From positions 5,084,001 through 5,148,000 of the forward strand of contig JAHQIY010000003.1 in the NCBI GenBank assembly GCA_019054805.1: a DNA stretch of 64,000 bases, written 5' to 3'. Under the pieces are notes generated by a model, which made no database searches, was not told the DNA's origin, and saw only the letters and a program-made list of their open reading frames with translations. Shown in pieces: positions 1 to 11,430 of the stretch (its first letter is position 1; each line of letters opens with the position of its first letter). This DNA is from Brachionus manjavacas (taxonomy: Eukaryota > Rotifera > Eurotatoria > Ploima > Brachionidae). Position numbers and translations under genes: made by a program.

Positions 1-16
1 AACCACTTTATTTTAG

Positions 17-309
17 TACCCAGCTCAAAAAATTCAAGTGTCCACGCCAAAATCACCAATTCTTCGATGGAATTTCAAGTTAAGCTGACTAATTATTACT
101 ATGCATATAGACCCGGAATTCCTCTTATACCATTCCGGTACGAGCTTCAGCAAGTGTTTCATTCGGCGGATTTTTCGCATCTCCTGGATGCGTTCGGAAT
201 AGTTGGATCAAAGACTGGGTTTCCATTCATACCCAATCAATGGCTGGACGCCAATAGACCAAATTTAAATGAATGTTTAGATTTAATGGAAAAGTGTATG
301 TGTATTTGA
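17..309 (+). CDS. Exon of unrecognised gene, cut by the left window edge
   Basis: The frame is open from the left edge to a stop at 307-309. A good 3' splice site (pyrimidine-rich, TTTTAG) ends at base 16, so the coding exon probably begins at 17, with a split codon, rather than at the ATG at 67. The product is about 97 residues, rich in aromatic residues and prolines, with segments such as YYYAYRPGIPLIPFRYEL and GFPFIPNQWLD, and two cysteines near the end. It looks like real coding sequence because base composition is visibly less AT-rich than what follows. No family was recognised. A GT shortly before the stop (AAAA|GTGTAT, about 294) could be a donor instead, in which case the gene continues right; no convincing next exon was found. 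Confidence 0.5.
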
Positions 310-904
310 TTTCTATTAGCTGGAGATTTTTTTAATTTTGGGTATTTTATATTTTTTTAGAGATAATATTAATTATTAAATAGAGTAATGTTATTTAGCT
401 GTATTGTTAGTTAGAATTTGGTTTGTTTAATTTAATAAACCGAAAGTATTTTAAAAATATGTTAACTAAATTTATGTACTTTGAGAAACAATATATCTAT
501 TGTACAAATCTAATCCAAGTTTATCCAAGATTTATAAATCGATTTTTTTATTTTAATGTCACTTAATTATTAAATAAAAAACTTTTCTTGAACCATTTCG
601 TTTATCTCATTTCAATACCAAAGATAGTACGTTTTAATTATTATTCAAAATCTATTTTTTTATAACAAAAATAGAGATCAACTTAAAATTCAATAAAAAA
701 TAAAAATTCGTATTGCAGTTAAAATTATCAAAAAAGTTTGTTCTCTAAAATACGAAATTAGAATGAGTACGTTCCTAAATTTTCGTTTTTTTCAGCGTCC
801 TCAGAGCACATTTATGTGAGTTAATGCACATCTTTTGTTTGTTATTTTAGTCTAATAAAGAAGATTCGAGAGTCGATCATTTAGAAATTAAAAATAATAA
901 TTAG
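310..904. other. AT-rich intergenic sequence
   Basis: About 600 bp of AT-rich sequence with stops in all frames. No gene, RNA or repeat with clear ends was seen. Confidence 0.6.
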
Positions 905-1545
905 TAAAGTAAAGTGGTTCATTCCAAGGCGTTAATCATGCGTAAATCTGATAACAGATTATGTGCAAGTTATGATTTGAAAGTATTTATTTTTGGTTTA
1001 AAAATATCGCTTGATTGAGCTTCGACTACATTCACTTCCATCATATTCCGGTCATTGACTACACGGTTTGTGAAGAAGTTATACCGTTTTGCACAATTCT
1101 TGATTATTTCTCTTTTAATTTTGTTTGGATGGCTTTTTGTACTTCTGCTTGAAAAAGTGAGTGGAGATTGCCAACTGATGTGATCAATATTTTCTTTTAA
1201 CTTAAAACATTTGAATTAGGTTGCCTTTCGTGCGCCTTTCAGTTAAATTGGTAAGATTCAGAGCTTTAAGTCTTTGATCGTAGTTCAGATTTTTAAAATC
1301 TGAAATATCACGATCTCTCTACACCCTCTAGAATTCTATTGTCTTTCTTTAGATTTGGGCACCATACTGGAATACCATACTCTAAATGAGGCCTTAATAG
1401 ACTTGCTTAAAGTAATTTAATGACCATATGTGTCCGAACTTAATACCATGAAGAACTTAACCTAATATTCTGTTGCTGCGAGCACACTTGCGAATGCCAT
1501 TTTGGATCGTTTTGGGTCCAGATTCCTAAGTTCATAAATGTTCAT
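905..1545 (-). mobile_element. Decayed LINE (non-LTR) reverse transcriptase C-terminus
   Basis: The minus strand translates, with several stops and frame changes, into the usual end of a CR1/jockey-type LINE polymerase. In order it shows IRKCARSNRILG, then LLRPHLEYGIPVWCPNLKKD (about 1330-1395), then YDQRLKALNLTNLTERR (about 1225-1290), and a tail resembling CAKRYNFFTNRVVNDRN (about 1050-1095). Only roughly the last 200 residues remain. Stops and shifts are scattered throughout, so this is an old 5'-truncated copy. It is a different and much older lineage than the intact LINE at 51003-54014, whose C-terminus does not match. No target-site duplication was found. Confidence 0.8.
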
Positions 1546-2359
1546 AAGATCCCATTAGTCAAATAATTTAAGTTTTTATTAAGTTTTTACTAAAAATTAT
1601 ATCATTATACAAGTAATGAAAATTCGTTTAAATTAATTTTAATGAATAAAATGTGATCATGATCTGATCACACTTAAAGCATTCATGTTTCTGGCGTTCA
1701 AAATTTTAAAAATATATGATTATAAATTCAATTTTTTGATCACATTATAGATGTATGATTACCACAATCAAAAGTTCAAAAATGTTTAAAATTTTGAATA
1801 AAAACACTTTTAAAATATTTTTGGAAATAAAACGTCTTTTAAATTTTTTTTTTTCTAATTTAATTTTCGTTACTCGGTCTCCTTTATAAAACACAGATGA
1901 CACTAAAAATCAGCATCTAACATTTTTAATATTTACATTTTAATAATTAAATTTTGATCACTTAAATCAAAATATGATCATATAATTTTATGAATGATCA
2001 AATTGTTTTTTTTTTAATTTCATATACTTACATTACATACATTACATTTTATGTAATTAAATAAAAGTGCCAGCATATTATTATCGAGGCATATTATCGT
2101 ATTATTTATTTTATTGCCGCCGAATCAGGCGTAATTTATGAAATAAATAAATATAATAATTAATTTATTATAGCTTGAATCAGGATACAAAGAAGTTTAA
2201 AAATAAATAAAAAAAAATAAATAAAATTATGTAATTTATTTATTTAAAATATATATTAAACAAAAAATCGAAATTAAAAATAAAATTAAAATAAAATTTC
2301 GTTAGGCATTCGTGATCTATTCTACAATTCATACAGTTCATTTGAATAATACATACAAT
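1546..2359. other. AT-rich intergenic sequence with TGATCA palindromes
   Basis: No gene seen. Between about 1650 and 2000 the hexamer TGATCA recurs. At 1652-1672 it forms a hairpin with arms TGTGATCA/TGATCACA around a 5-nt centre. This may be a remnant of a small inverted-repeat element, but no ends or target duplication were found. Confidence 0.4.
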
Positions 2360-2850
2360 TTAACTTAAATACTCAACCATTTCACCAGCTCCTAGTTCAT
2401 CTCCACTTGAGTCTACCTCATCTTGATGCCTTTTCAATAAATTTTCAAATTGATCATAATAACCATATCTGACAATAAATTTATCATTACGACTTGTGAA
2501 AAGACCAGTGGGTCGACTCCTGTCAAATGTGTGATTTTCTTTTTTTTTGGCTAACAAGTCGAATTCAATTTTAAGTTCTTGATATTCTTCTTCACTAATT
2601 TCTTTCATAAAAGGAGTACCACTAAAATAAAAAAAAAAAACACTTAGTAAGCTATTTCAAGTTTTTTTCTTTATAATAAATACCCCGAGTATTTTCCAGA
2701 ACAACTTCTCACTGGTGTCATCGGGTCATAGATCATTATATATATACCATTGTACTCATAAATGCTGTGAATATTTGATAAGTTATCCGAAAAAAGCATT
2801 ATCAATCTGCTTCCTCGTGGTTGTTGTGGTCTAATTGAATTTCCTGGCAT
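2360..2850 (-). CDS. Small two-exon protein of unknown function
   Basis: Two minus-strand exons, 2850-2684 and 2621-2360, are joined by a 62-bp intron (donor GG|GTATTT, acceptor ATTTTAG|T) that keeps frame and gives 142 residues. The start used is the ATG at 2850. A splice acceptor (ATTATAG) lies directly before it, so either a 5' UTR intron precedes the start or the exon is internal and the true start is further up; no upstream exon was seen. The product starts MPGNSIRPQQPRGSR, has a hydrophobic aromatic middle (YEYNGIYIIMIYDP) and an acidic C-terminus (DEVDSSGDELGAGEMVEYLS). No signal peptide or membrane span is evident, and no family was recognised. The 3' end of the DDX60-like gene lies about 580 bp upstream on the same strand. 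Confidence 0.6.
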
Positions 2851-2851
2851 T

Positions 2852-3427
2852 CTATAATAAAATGTATTTATTAAAATATCACAGAAGCCAAATAGAAAAG
2901 AAATATTGATTTCCCTTCTCTAAAGTTTCAGAGAATTTTTGTTGTTGTTTAAATCTCTTATGTTTAATTTAATTTCTCTAAAATTTAAAGATATTTATGA
3001 ATATTACAATTTTTCAGGTCTTCTATTTATCTTGAATTCTTGCCTTGCATCACTTAATATTTTTCTAATGTTTGGAAACTAGTTATTATTTTTAAAACTT
3101 TTGAGCACATCAAATGTGTATAGCGACAATTAATAGCTAGTAATTATTCTATCTCGCTAATTAAACTAGTTAGTGTTTATAAATAAAAAGTTTTATTTTC
3201 TAACTATAAAATTAAATTAAAAGAAATCGTGTAGGTTTTATTCCTAAACAAGGTATCTTTGTATAAAATTTGACAAAGTAATTTGCCACTAATACAAATG
3301 AAGCATAACTTTAAAAAAGAACTTTTCAAAAAAAAATGGATTGTCATTTCTTTTATTTAAAAGAAAATCAAATTAAATAAACATCAAAAAATGAATTGTT
3401 TGTTAAATCAATTGAGTTGGTGTTAAA
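2852..3427. other. Intergenic spacer with DDX60-like 3' end
   Basis: No gene seen. On the minus strand a canonical AATAAA lies at about 3352-3357, roughly 70 bases past the DDX60-like stop codon, and is the likely polyadenylation signal of that gene. Confidence 0.5.
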
Positions 3428-6400
3428 TTATTCTTCCATCAAACTTCGATTTGAATTAACCATTATTTCAATTGCTTGGTCGTATTTATGGCCAAAAACC
3501 GACTCCATTTTTTTAAAAATCAAATAAACTGGATCAGTAGGAGGGCATGACATTTCAAATGTTTTATTTATGTTTTTGAAAATAACTCGAAAGTCCTTTA
3601 GGTAATTGAAAAGATCTCCAATAAAGTGATCGTAATTTTTTGAAATCAATTCATTTATGCAATCTTCAGTGTCTTTGCACAAAAGAAACTTCAAAGCATA
3701 ATTGCTCAAATTTCTTTCCACACTAAAAACTGGCAAAACTTTGCTATCTATATGCAAATCTGAAATAACGTTTAAGTAAAAATATTTATTGTTCATTAGA
3801 ACACCATTGTCTTTGATTCCAGATAAGCCTGCAAATGGCGATGTAAGGTTAGTGTCATAAGTCCATTTTTTAAAAAAATTTGTCAATATGGGTTTCTTTG
3901 TTTGGCTTTGAAATGACAAATTGCTAAATGAAAGTATTTTGGACGAATCCGGATTTTTTTTTACAAGTATTTTGCACAAATATGTAAAAAACTGTGTAAA
4001 GTTTTTGACCACATGATCATTGTAATTATTTATTACTTTCAATACCTTTAAAATAATCAAATTAATTCGTTCAGTAATTATTAAAAAAAAATTAGACTAT
4101 TATTTTAGATTTTAGTAAGTTTTTTCTACATTAAGCTTTAAATGTCTAGAATATTTTTTAAATTTTAAAAAGGACTATTTCAAATTCATTAAATTGGTAA
4201 ATGTCTTAAATCGATTTTTATTTCATCTAAGTTTCTGGATAAAATCCCTTCAATTTAATAGATTGAATATGAAATATTTTATTTGAACTGTAATTTTTGT
4301 TTTCTAAAAACATTGGCTTGACTGCCTAATGGGAGATAAAAATATCTACTGTTTAAATTTTTTAAATTTAAATTTATTAAAAATTTATATGACTTTTTAT
4401 TTAGTAAAAACGATCGAGAATATATGCTGTTTTTGAGCTCGCTCTTTAGCATTAACCTTAATATAAACTTAAAAAAGTAAAATTCCTAACAATTAATTAA
4501 TATTAGATTTTTTATGATTTTTTAACTTTATGATTTTTTAATTTTATATTTTTTTAAGTTGATAATATCGAAAATAGTTTTTAGAGGAAGTCCAAATTAA
4601 GTATTTGTCATGTCTTTTATTCTTCTTAGAAATTTTTAACTTTTATGAAAAAATGAAAAAATTACACATACATAAATTTCTGTAATTTACTTTTTAATTA
4701 TTTATAATTTTTGTCTCACACAATTACGCTTTTTATTCATTTTTTCGTTAGTTATTTAAATTCTTTTTTTTTAAGACTGAAAAGAGGGATAATACCCATT
4801 CAACGCACCCTGAGGGTTACACTCAAATTATTAAATTAATTAAATAATTTGATAATATGACTGATTATTAGATGAATAATGAAAGTGCAAAAGAGCTGAT
4901 TATTCTACCAAACAATGTCGAGGGAAACTTTTTAGAAATCCTAATCTTTGAAGATTTTTTTTCAATTTAAGGTAAAACTGCCCTTAAATTACTAAAAATT
5001 ACAATTTATCAAACTATATAGTAATTTTTGGAGTAATCGAAGAGTACCGATATCGAATAAGCTTCAAAACAATATTGTCATGTTTAAGAGTATTAACAGC
5101 TTTTAATGACTGCTGGATAAATGAATACTTTAAAAAAATAATTCTGTAGTTCTAATAATAGATATTTTTCTCTTAAATTTATCGATATTAAACTGATCTT
5201 TGTTAAAAATAACAAAAAAATTTAATCAAAATAAATTTTCCATAATTTTACTTCCTCCTTAAAAAATTTATAAAAAACGCAAGAAATCTTATAGATTTAA
5301 ATAAATTTCTTTGCGGGACCATTTGGCTAAGGTTAAATGTATGCTTACTTCTTCATCTAGCTTAGGTAGAGTAATTTTCGTTTTGGGACGACTAAACGAA
5401 ATGCGATTGAATAGATAACACATAATAGTCATTATCTTTTTCATCTTCTCTGATTCATTTAAACCAGGATTTTTTGAAATCAAATCATGAAACAAATTGT
5501 TTACCATCATGAAATAAAATAATAAATTTGAGGGCTCATGGTAATGAATTCGTTCTAAAATATTAGCAAATGCTGAGAATTTTCCTTTCTCGTTTAAGAG
5601 TTTTAGGTCAAAAAGAAAATTAAGACTAAAAATAGCATAATATCCAACTTGGTTGAGTCGAGAGTAGGTAAAATTCCAGTATGATTTAAACAGCACACAA
5701 TCAATGCTTAAATTTTCTCTTTTTCTACTCTTCAGTACACAATCAAATAATTGCATTGTAAAGGTGACAGAGAGCGGAAAATGGGGCCTTAATTCTGGAA
5801 TATAAGATCCCATTAGTCTGTTAATCTTGATAAGTGGTATATCGAAAAAGACCACATATCCGACCTGGTCGTATCCGCGACGACCAGCTCTTCCATAAGC
5901 TTGCCGATACTGAAATGAGTCCAGATATATTTGATCATCCATAAATACCACTGATTTACAAGGCATGTGGATTCCTAGGGCCAAGGTAGCCGTGGCAAAA
6001 ACAACTTTAAGTTTTCCTACTCTAAAAAGAGCTTCTACTATTGATTTCAAATTCGGCGACATCCCACTATGATGCCAGCCAATACCATGCTCAATTAAGT
6101 TAAAAAATTGTTCATCGATTTGGCGGCTTTTTACAAGCTCATTGATAAGTAAATTTACCTTATGATCTTCAAAGTCAGAATTGAATTTTATGTCTCCATT
6201 TGCCAAATAATAAGCCATTTCTTCGCACAAAATTCTGTTATTGCAGAATACTATAGTCGGCAGCATATCTCTTTCGAACATTTTCAAGATCATTTCTTTA
6301 AAAGAACGATTCCTTTCTTGAATAATTGTGTAGCTTGGATAAAATTCTTTATTTTGAAATTGAATTTTGAAATTATCAAAAAAACATTTTTTCTTATGCT

Positions 6401-9400
6401 CCAAAACATATTCGACCAGTTTTTGCTTTAAAATATTGCCATATTCTTTTACACTGTTTCGAGTTAAAAATAAAGATAAATCTAAATTTAGTTTCAAAAT
6501 ATTGTTATTGTCTGGATTTAAGCTTCTAACATCTATTGTCTTGGTCTTTTCTAATTCATCATATAGGTCTAGAATTTCACTTGGAAGCAAATTTATGTCA
6601 CCGGGCAAATCAAAATATTTAACCAAATTTGAATAGCAAATGCAACCCAGTGGATTTATTTTTCTTAGATCGTTATTTGTAAATAAAAACCTTTTTACAT
6701 CACTATGACTTTCTTTATAGTGGATCAATCGAACTTTTCTTTTTTTCGTAAACGCTGGAGTTTTGGAACGTTCTAAATTTATTAGCCATTGATGAAACCT
6801 TTCCGGTTGACCGATTGTTGCACTTAATTAAAAATATTTCATTTTCAATTTATAAACCAAAAATTATTAAAAGCTGATTTGAAAATTATTATAAAAGATA
6901 AAAATCGAAATCTATCTAAAATATTAATCTATCTTTAATAATTATCTAAATAAATAAATATAAAAATATTGTAACATAACTGATGACCACAACACTAAAA
7001 TCGAGTAGGAGACCAAAGCATTTTCGTCTGGTCTACTAAACTCCCAACAAAATTAACAATTAGTCCATTTTATGCTTTTATTAATTTGAGTTTCACCAAA
7101 AATAATCCTGGAAAATAATTGAATGTTTGTTGCCATTAGCCTGATCATATATATTTTAATCTTATTAAAATAGATAAAATTTTTCTTCACATGTTCCGTG
7201 TTTTTTTCGTTATTTTAAATAAAAGGTGATCCTGAAGCTGGTCTTACTATCAAAAACAATAAATTTTTCTATTTATAAGAAGAAAGTTAAAATTAAAGCT
7301 GAATTTAAAAAATACCTAATAGAAATCGAACTTTGATCAAAATTTGTCCAAAAAAATGTTGTTTTACAATTGTTATTGAATAAACAGATAAAAAATTTAA
7401 ATTTTTTTGATCAAAGACTGCTTTGCGTAAGAAATCGAGGAAGTAAACAAATAAATAAACCCAAATTGAATATGCTATTGTCAAATTTAAAAAACGACTT
7501 TGGCAGAATATTAAATTCCAGAAAATTAAAATTTATATATACTTAAAAGGGTCCGAATACTTTCTTTTGGACACAGTTAAGGATATCTAAATTGCATTTT
7601 TACTGGCAAGTGTACAACTTTAAGTAGTGTTGGGATCCGTACAAGCGGACACTTAACCGGCCAAAATTTTCAGAAACCGTGACCGTGTCCGCATTAGCCG
7701 GACAACCTTTAAACGGGCGGTCATTTGGCCGGTCAAATTTTGAAAAAAAAAATTTTAAAAAACTTTTTAAAATAAATAAAGAAAATTTTTTTCTATTTTT
7801 TTATCATTTTAATTAGTTTTTTTTTTTAATTAAAATTTAAGTGGCTAACCGCCAAAAATTTGGCCGTATTTTTAGCCGCTCGTATATTTTAGACCGTTTA
7901 TTTTGGCGGTCCAAAAATTTGATCGGCCAAATGACCGCAAAATACTGTCCCTGTATTGGACAGGTTTGTCTTTACCGTATACAACACTAACTTTAAGATA
8001 CTCGAGGAGCTGCTTTCAATTCTAGCTTAAAATACCAATGTAAAAATTTTAATTGAAAAACATTTTTGTTTAAATTTTTTTAAAATTTGAAATTAAAAAA
8101 AATTATTGCCGATAAAACTACTGAATTTATTATTGCGGATTTGGTCTTCACTCTTAGAGCCCTCAACATAAGTTTACGGAAATTAAAAAGGAATCATGAT
8201 AATTTTGAATCTTTACAAATTTAATTGAATAATGTAAAATTTAAAAATACCTCAATATTTATTTAGTCTTATCATTCTTTAAATAAGGAATACGAAGTTT
8301 GAATGATAAAGCAATAAAGCTTTATTCTTGGATTTTTTCCGAAACTCTCATTTATGTTGTTCTGGAATTAAAAAAAAAATCTTGAATTTTCTAATTTTTT
8401 TAAATCGAAATTTTTTTAGAAACTTTTATATATATTCAAAAATTTTTATTCGTATGCTTTACTCTTAAATTAAAATAAAAATTCTTTTTCCTTTTCTTCA
8501 ATTCTTTTTTACTCTTTAATAAGATAAATTTCTTCAAAAAAATCATGTTTTTACTTATATTAAATGAAAAATAAAGTCAGCAATAAAAATTTAAACCAAA
8601 ATTTTTTCAGAATTTTGTCTTGTTTTATAATAAAAAATATAATTTTGAGTATTAGGGGGTCAAAATTCATTTTTTCGAATATTTAAAAAATAAATTTTCT
8701 GTTTTTTTTTCGGACATAGATTCTGAATTTGATTGAATTTGAAAATTTTTGAAAATGTGTAAGTTTTGAATTTCCCGAACCTTATTTATAAAATATGCTA
8801 TTAAAATTTAGTCATTACCTTAATGCAATGAATGGACATTTGATTAAAAGAAGTAAATATTCCCAAATATCGTTTGTTTTTTCTCCACTTAAAGAATGAA
8901 TTTCGTCAAATACAATATATTTGATATTTTGTGGCCATTCGGTATGGTAAAAATTCAGCAACAAAATAAACAAACATTGAGGAACGGTAACCAAAATTTT
9001 ACAATCAAACAAGTTTTGCCTAAAATCTCTTGAAAAAACGCCACAAAGCTTCTTTCCTGAATTTGGCTTGTATCCCTCGAATCTTTTCATTATGCCAAAT
9101 GAAGTTTGATTCGCCAGGGCTTTAGTTGGAGACACATAAATTAAAATTGAATCGTCATTGCTTTTCACTACTTGTTCCATTGCATAAAACGAAGCAAATG
9201 TTTTGCCACTGGAAGTCGGTGCCACTATAATCATTGATTCTTTTTTGTCAACAGCGTCCAGAAATTCAACTTGCCACTCATCAGGAACAAATAATTTAGT
9301 TCGCCTATCTTGAACAGAAATACGCTGATGCTGCAAAATCTCTTCTAAAATTAATAATTGAAAACGATGTTCAGACAAATTGTGGTCAAAGTGTTCAGTT

Positions 9401-11430
9401 GAGTCCAAAACTAAAAGATTTCTGTTCAATTTTTGGCTAATGTATTCCATTATTTGATTTTTTAAATTCTTAAGCTGGTAAAAATCTAAAATAGTTGTCA
9501 GTATGGTCAACAGCTCGATCAGATTGTCTAATCTTTGGTTTGCTGAAATTTTAGACCAAATAGTGTCCATTTTTGAAAATAGGTTTTTAGTTAATTTTAG
9601 AAAGATAAAATTTTTCATATAATTTTCGGTGAATTTTGATTTTTTTGATAATTTTTTAACTACTTTAAAAATATATTCCAAGTAAATATAATCATTTTGA
9701 AATGTTTCGGAATAAATGCTTAATACTTTTTCCATCTCTAGATATTGTTGGCTTCTAATTAGAAAATCTAATTTTTTCAAATCGATTTTTTTTTCTGAAT
9801 AATTTGAAAGAAAATTGTGTGATTCAAGTGAATAAATATTGAGGGCCTTGATAATTTCGTCAGAAATTCCATCACTGTCAATATTGTTTCTAATTCCTGA
9901 TTTTATAGTTTTAAAAGTATCAGACCATTTATTCTTGGTCATAAATTGTTCCACCACTTGCTCTATGCTTTCAGACTCATTACTAGTTTTCCATTTTATT
10001 TCGTTTTTGTCACATATCCGTTCAACAAGTGCTTCGATTAATCTATGTTGAATGCAATTTATTTTTAAATTAAAATTTTGATTTTTGATTTTAAAAAATT
10101 TTGACTCAATTTTCTTTAAAGTAAAGATTTTTGGAAAAATTTCCTCAAAAACCAAATTCATTTCCCCCCTGGTTGGGTCGCAGGTTCCCAAATTAACAAT
10201 TTGACTAAAATGTGCGTCTTTTTTGCCCAGTTTTGTAATCGATTGTGACAAGAACACAAAACAATCATTTAAATCTGAATAAAGCTTATCATCTAGGATA
10301 CTAGACCAATTAATTTTTTCTGTTTGAACCATAATCCAAGAGAAGCTAAAAATTCTTCCATCGAATAAATCAGAAATTGTTTTTGGCTTAAAATCAATGT
10401 ATTCATACTTTTGGGAACCGATTATAAAAGCTAATGAATCCTTGAGGATATTAAGTAGATGCTTGGAGTGTGAGTCAATTATTTTTATTTTGTGTTTCAA
10501 TCGAATTGAACGAGTTCTCAAGTCCAAATTTTCAGCTAGATAAATATTCAAAATGGCAAGAGTAGCAAATCTAGTAAATTGTAAGTCATCGGTTTCGGAT
10601 CTTTTCTTAAAAAAGCAGTTAAGAAGACTCAATAAGTAAATGGTGAACTTATCGCCTTTAGTTTTTAATAAATTTTCAGCTTCTTTTCTGAAATCAGATG
10701 AAATTTTGACCAAAAAATCATGCTTTTTTTCTTCTTTTATCTGTTTTTTTTTTAACGCTTCTAATAAATCGTCATAGATATTTAATTTTGTGAATTTTTT
10801 TCTCGTTTCGGTATTTGGCTGCGCATAAAAAGCTATTAGCCTGTTGGATTCAATTATCATTTCATTCAAAATAAGAATGTTTATTTCTTTGCCAATATGA
10901 TAAATAGGTAGTATTTGGTAAATATTCTTGATTTCATCCTTTTGTTTTCTATCTATTTTAAGCTTATCGAATTTAGTCAATTCATTAAGTGCTATAAATG
11001 TAGGCTTTTCCTCGTCAAGAAACGATTGGTATTTTTTAGACAAAAAATTGTCAAAAAATTTAAGTCTTCCTTTGGCTGATTTTATTTTGACTAAATGGTT
11101 GAGGATAATACCTATGGCCAAATTGAGGCTTTTGTCTTTTTCAAAATATATGTTCAAGTCTTGGAAGAATACAATGAAAAAATGCTCGGTCAAATCGAGT
11201 AGAATGTCGATAAATCTTTCAAAAAGATAAACAAAATGTAAATATTGTCCACCATGAAACAAGTTCATTTCATGATTAAGAAAGCAATCGGTTATCAGAG
11301 ATATTCCATCAATTAAAATCACAGAAGAATCTGATATTTCTTTGGTAATGTCATTTTTGGAAAATTTGATTGAATATTTTGATACTTGGGCATTTTCGTT
11401 ACCACTTTGTTTTTCCCGGTTTGTGTTCAT
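3428..11430 (-). CDS. DDX60: DDX60-like DExH-box RNA helicase
   Basis: Three exons (11430-8819, 6822-5349, 4045-3428) join in frame to 1567 residues; human DDX60 is about 1.7 kDa-scale larger at 1712 residues. The N-terminus carries the DDX60-family block SVILIDGISLI ... GQYLHFVYLFERF ... FIVFFQDLNIYF. RecA1 has motif I APTSSGKT (737-744), motif Ia region VSPTKALANQ, motif II DEIH (842-845) and motif III SAT (871-873, formed across the first splice). RecA2 has VFCNNR (1062-1067), ATATLALGIHMP (1147-1158) and motif VI QAYGRAGRRG (1178-1187). These are Ski2-like helicase motifs and all look intact. The C-terminal exon matches the family tail (DFRVIFKNI ... VFGHKYDQA). Known DDX60 proteins are cytoplasmic, bind viral RNA and assist innate antiviral responses; a similar role here is inference. 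The intron donors are G|GTAATG and GAA|GTAAGC. Confidence 0.93.
4046..5348. other. Second intron of the DDX60-like gene
   Basis: 1.3 kb between exon 2 (donor GTAAGC) and exon 3 (acceptor TTTAAAG). AT-rich, with no additional exon, gene or element recognised. The protein frame is continuous across it without further sequence. Confidence 0.7.
6823..8818. other. First intron of the DDX60-like gene
   Basis: 2.0 kb between exon 1 and exon 2. Splicing restores motif III (Leu-Ser-Ala-Thr-Ile), so no exon is missing here. Apart from the hAT-type MITE at 7625-7989 the sequence is AT-rich and featureless. Confidence 0.8.
7625..7989. mobile_element. hAT-type MITE with 8-bp target-site duplication
   Basis: A 365-bp element begins TAGTGTTGGGATCCGTA and ends, read as reverse complement, TAGTGTTGTATACGGTA. 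It is flanked on both sides by ACTTTAAG (7617-7624 and 7990-7997). Longer imperfect inverted arms continue inward: CGGTCATTTGGCCGGTCAAA on the left matches CGGTCATTTGGCCGATCAAA on the reverse complement of the right. The interior is GC-richer than the intron and has no ORF. An 8-bp duplication and TAGTG ends are typical of hAT transposons, so this is a non-autonomous foldback copy. The perfect target duplication suggests a fairly young insertion. Confidence 0.85.
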
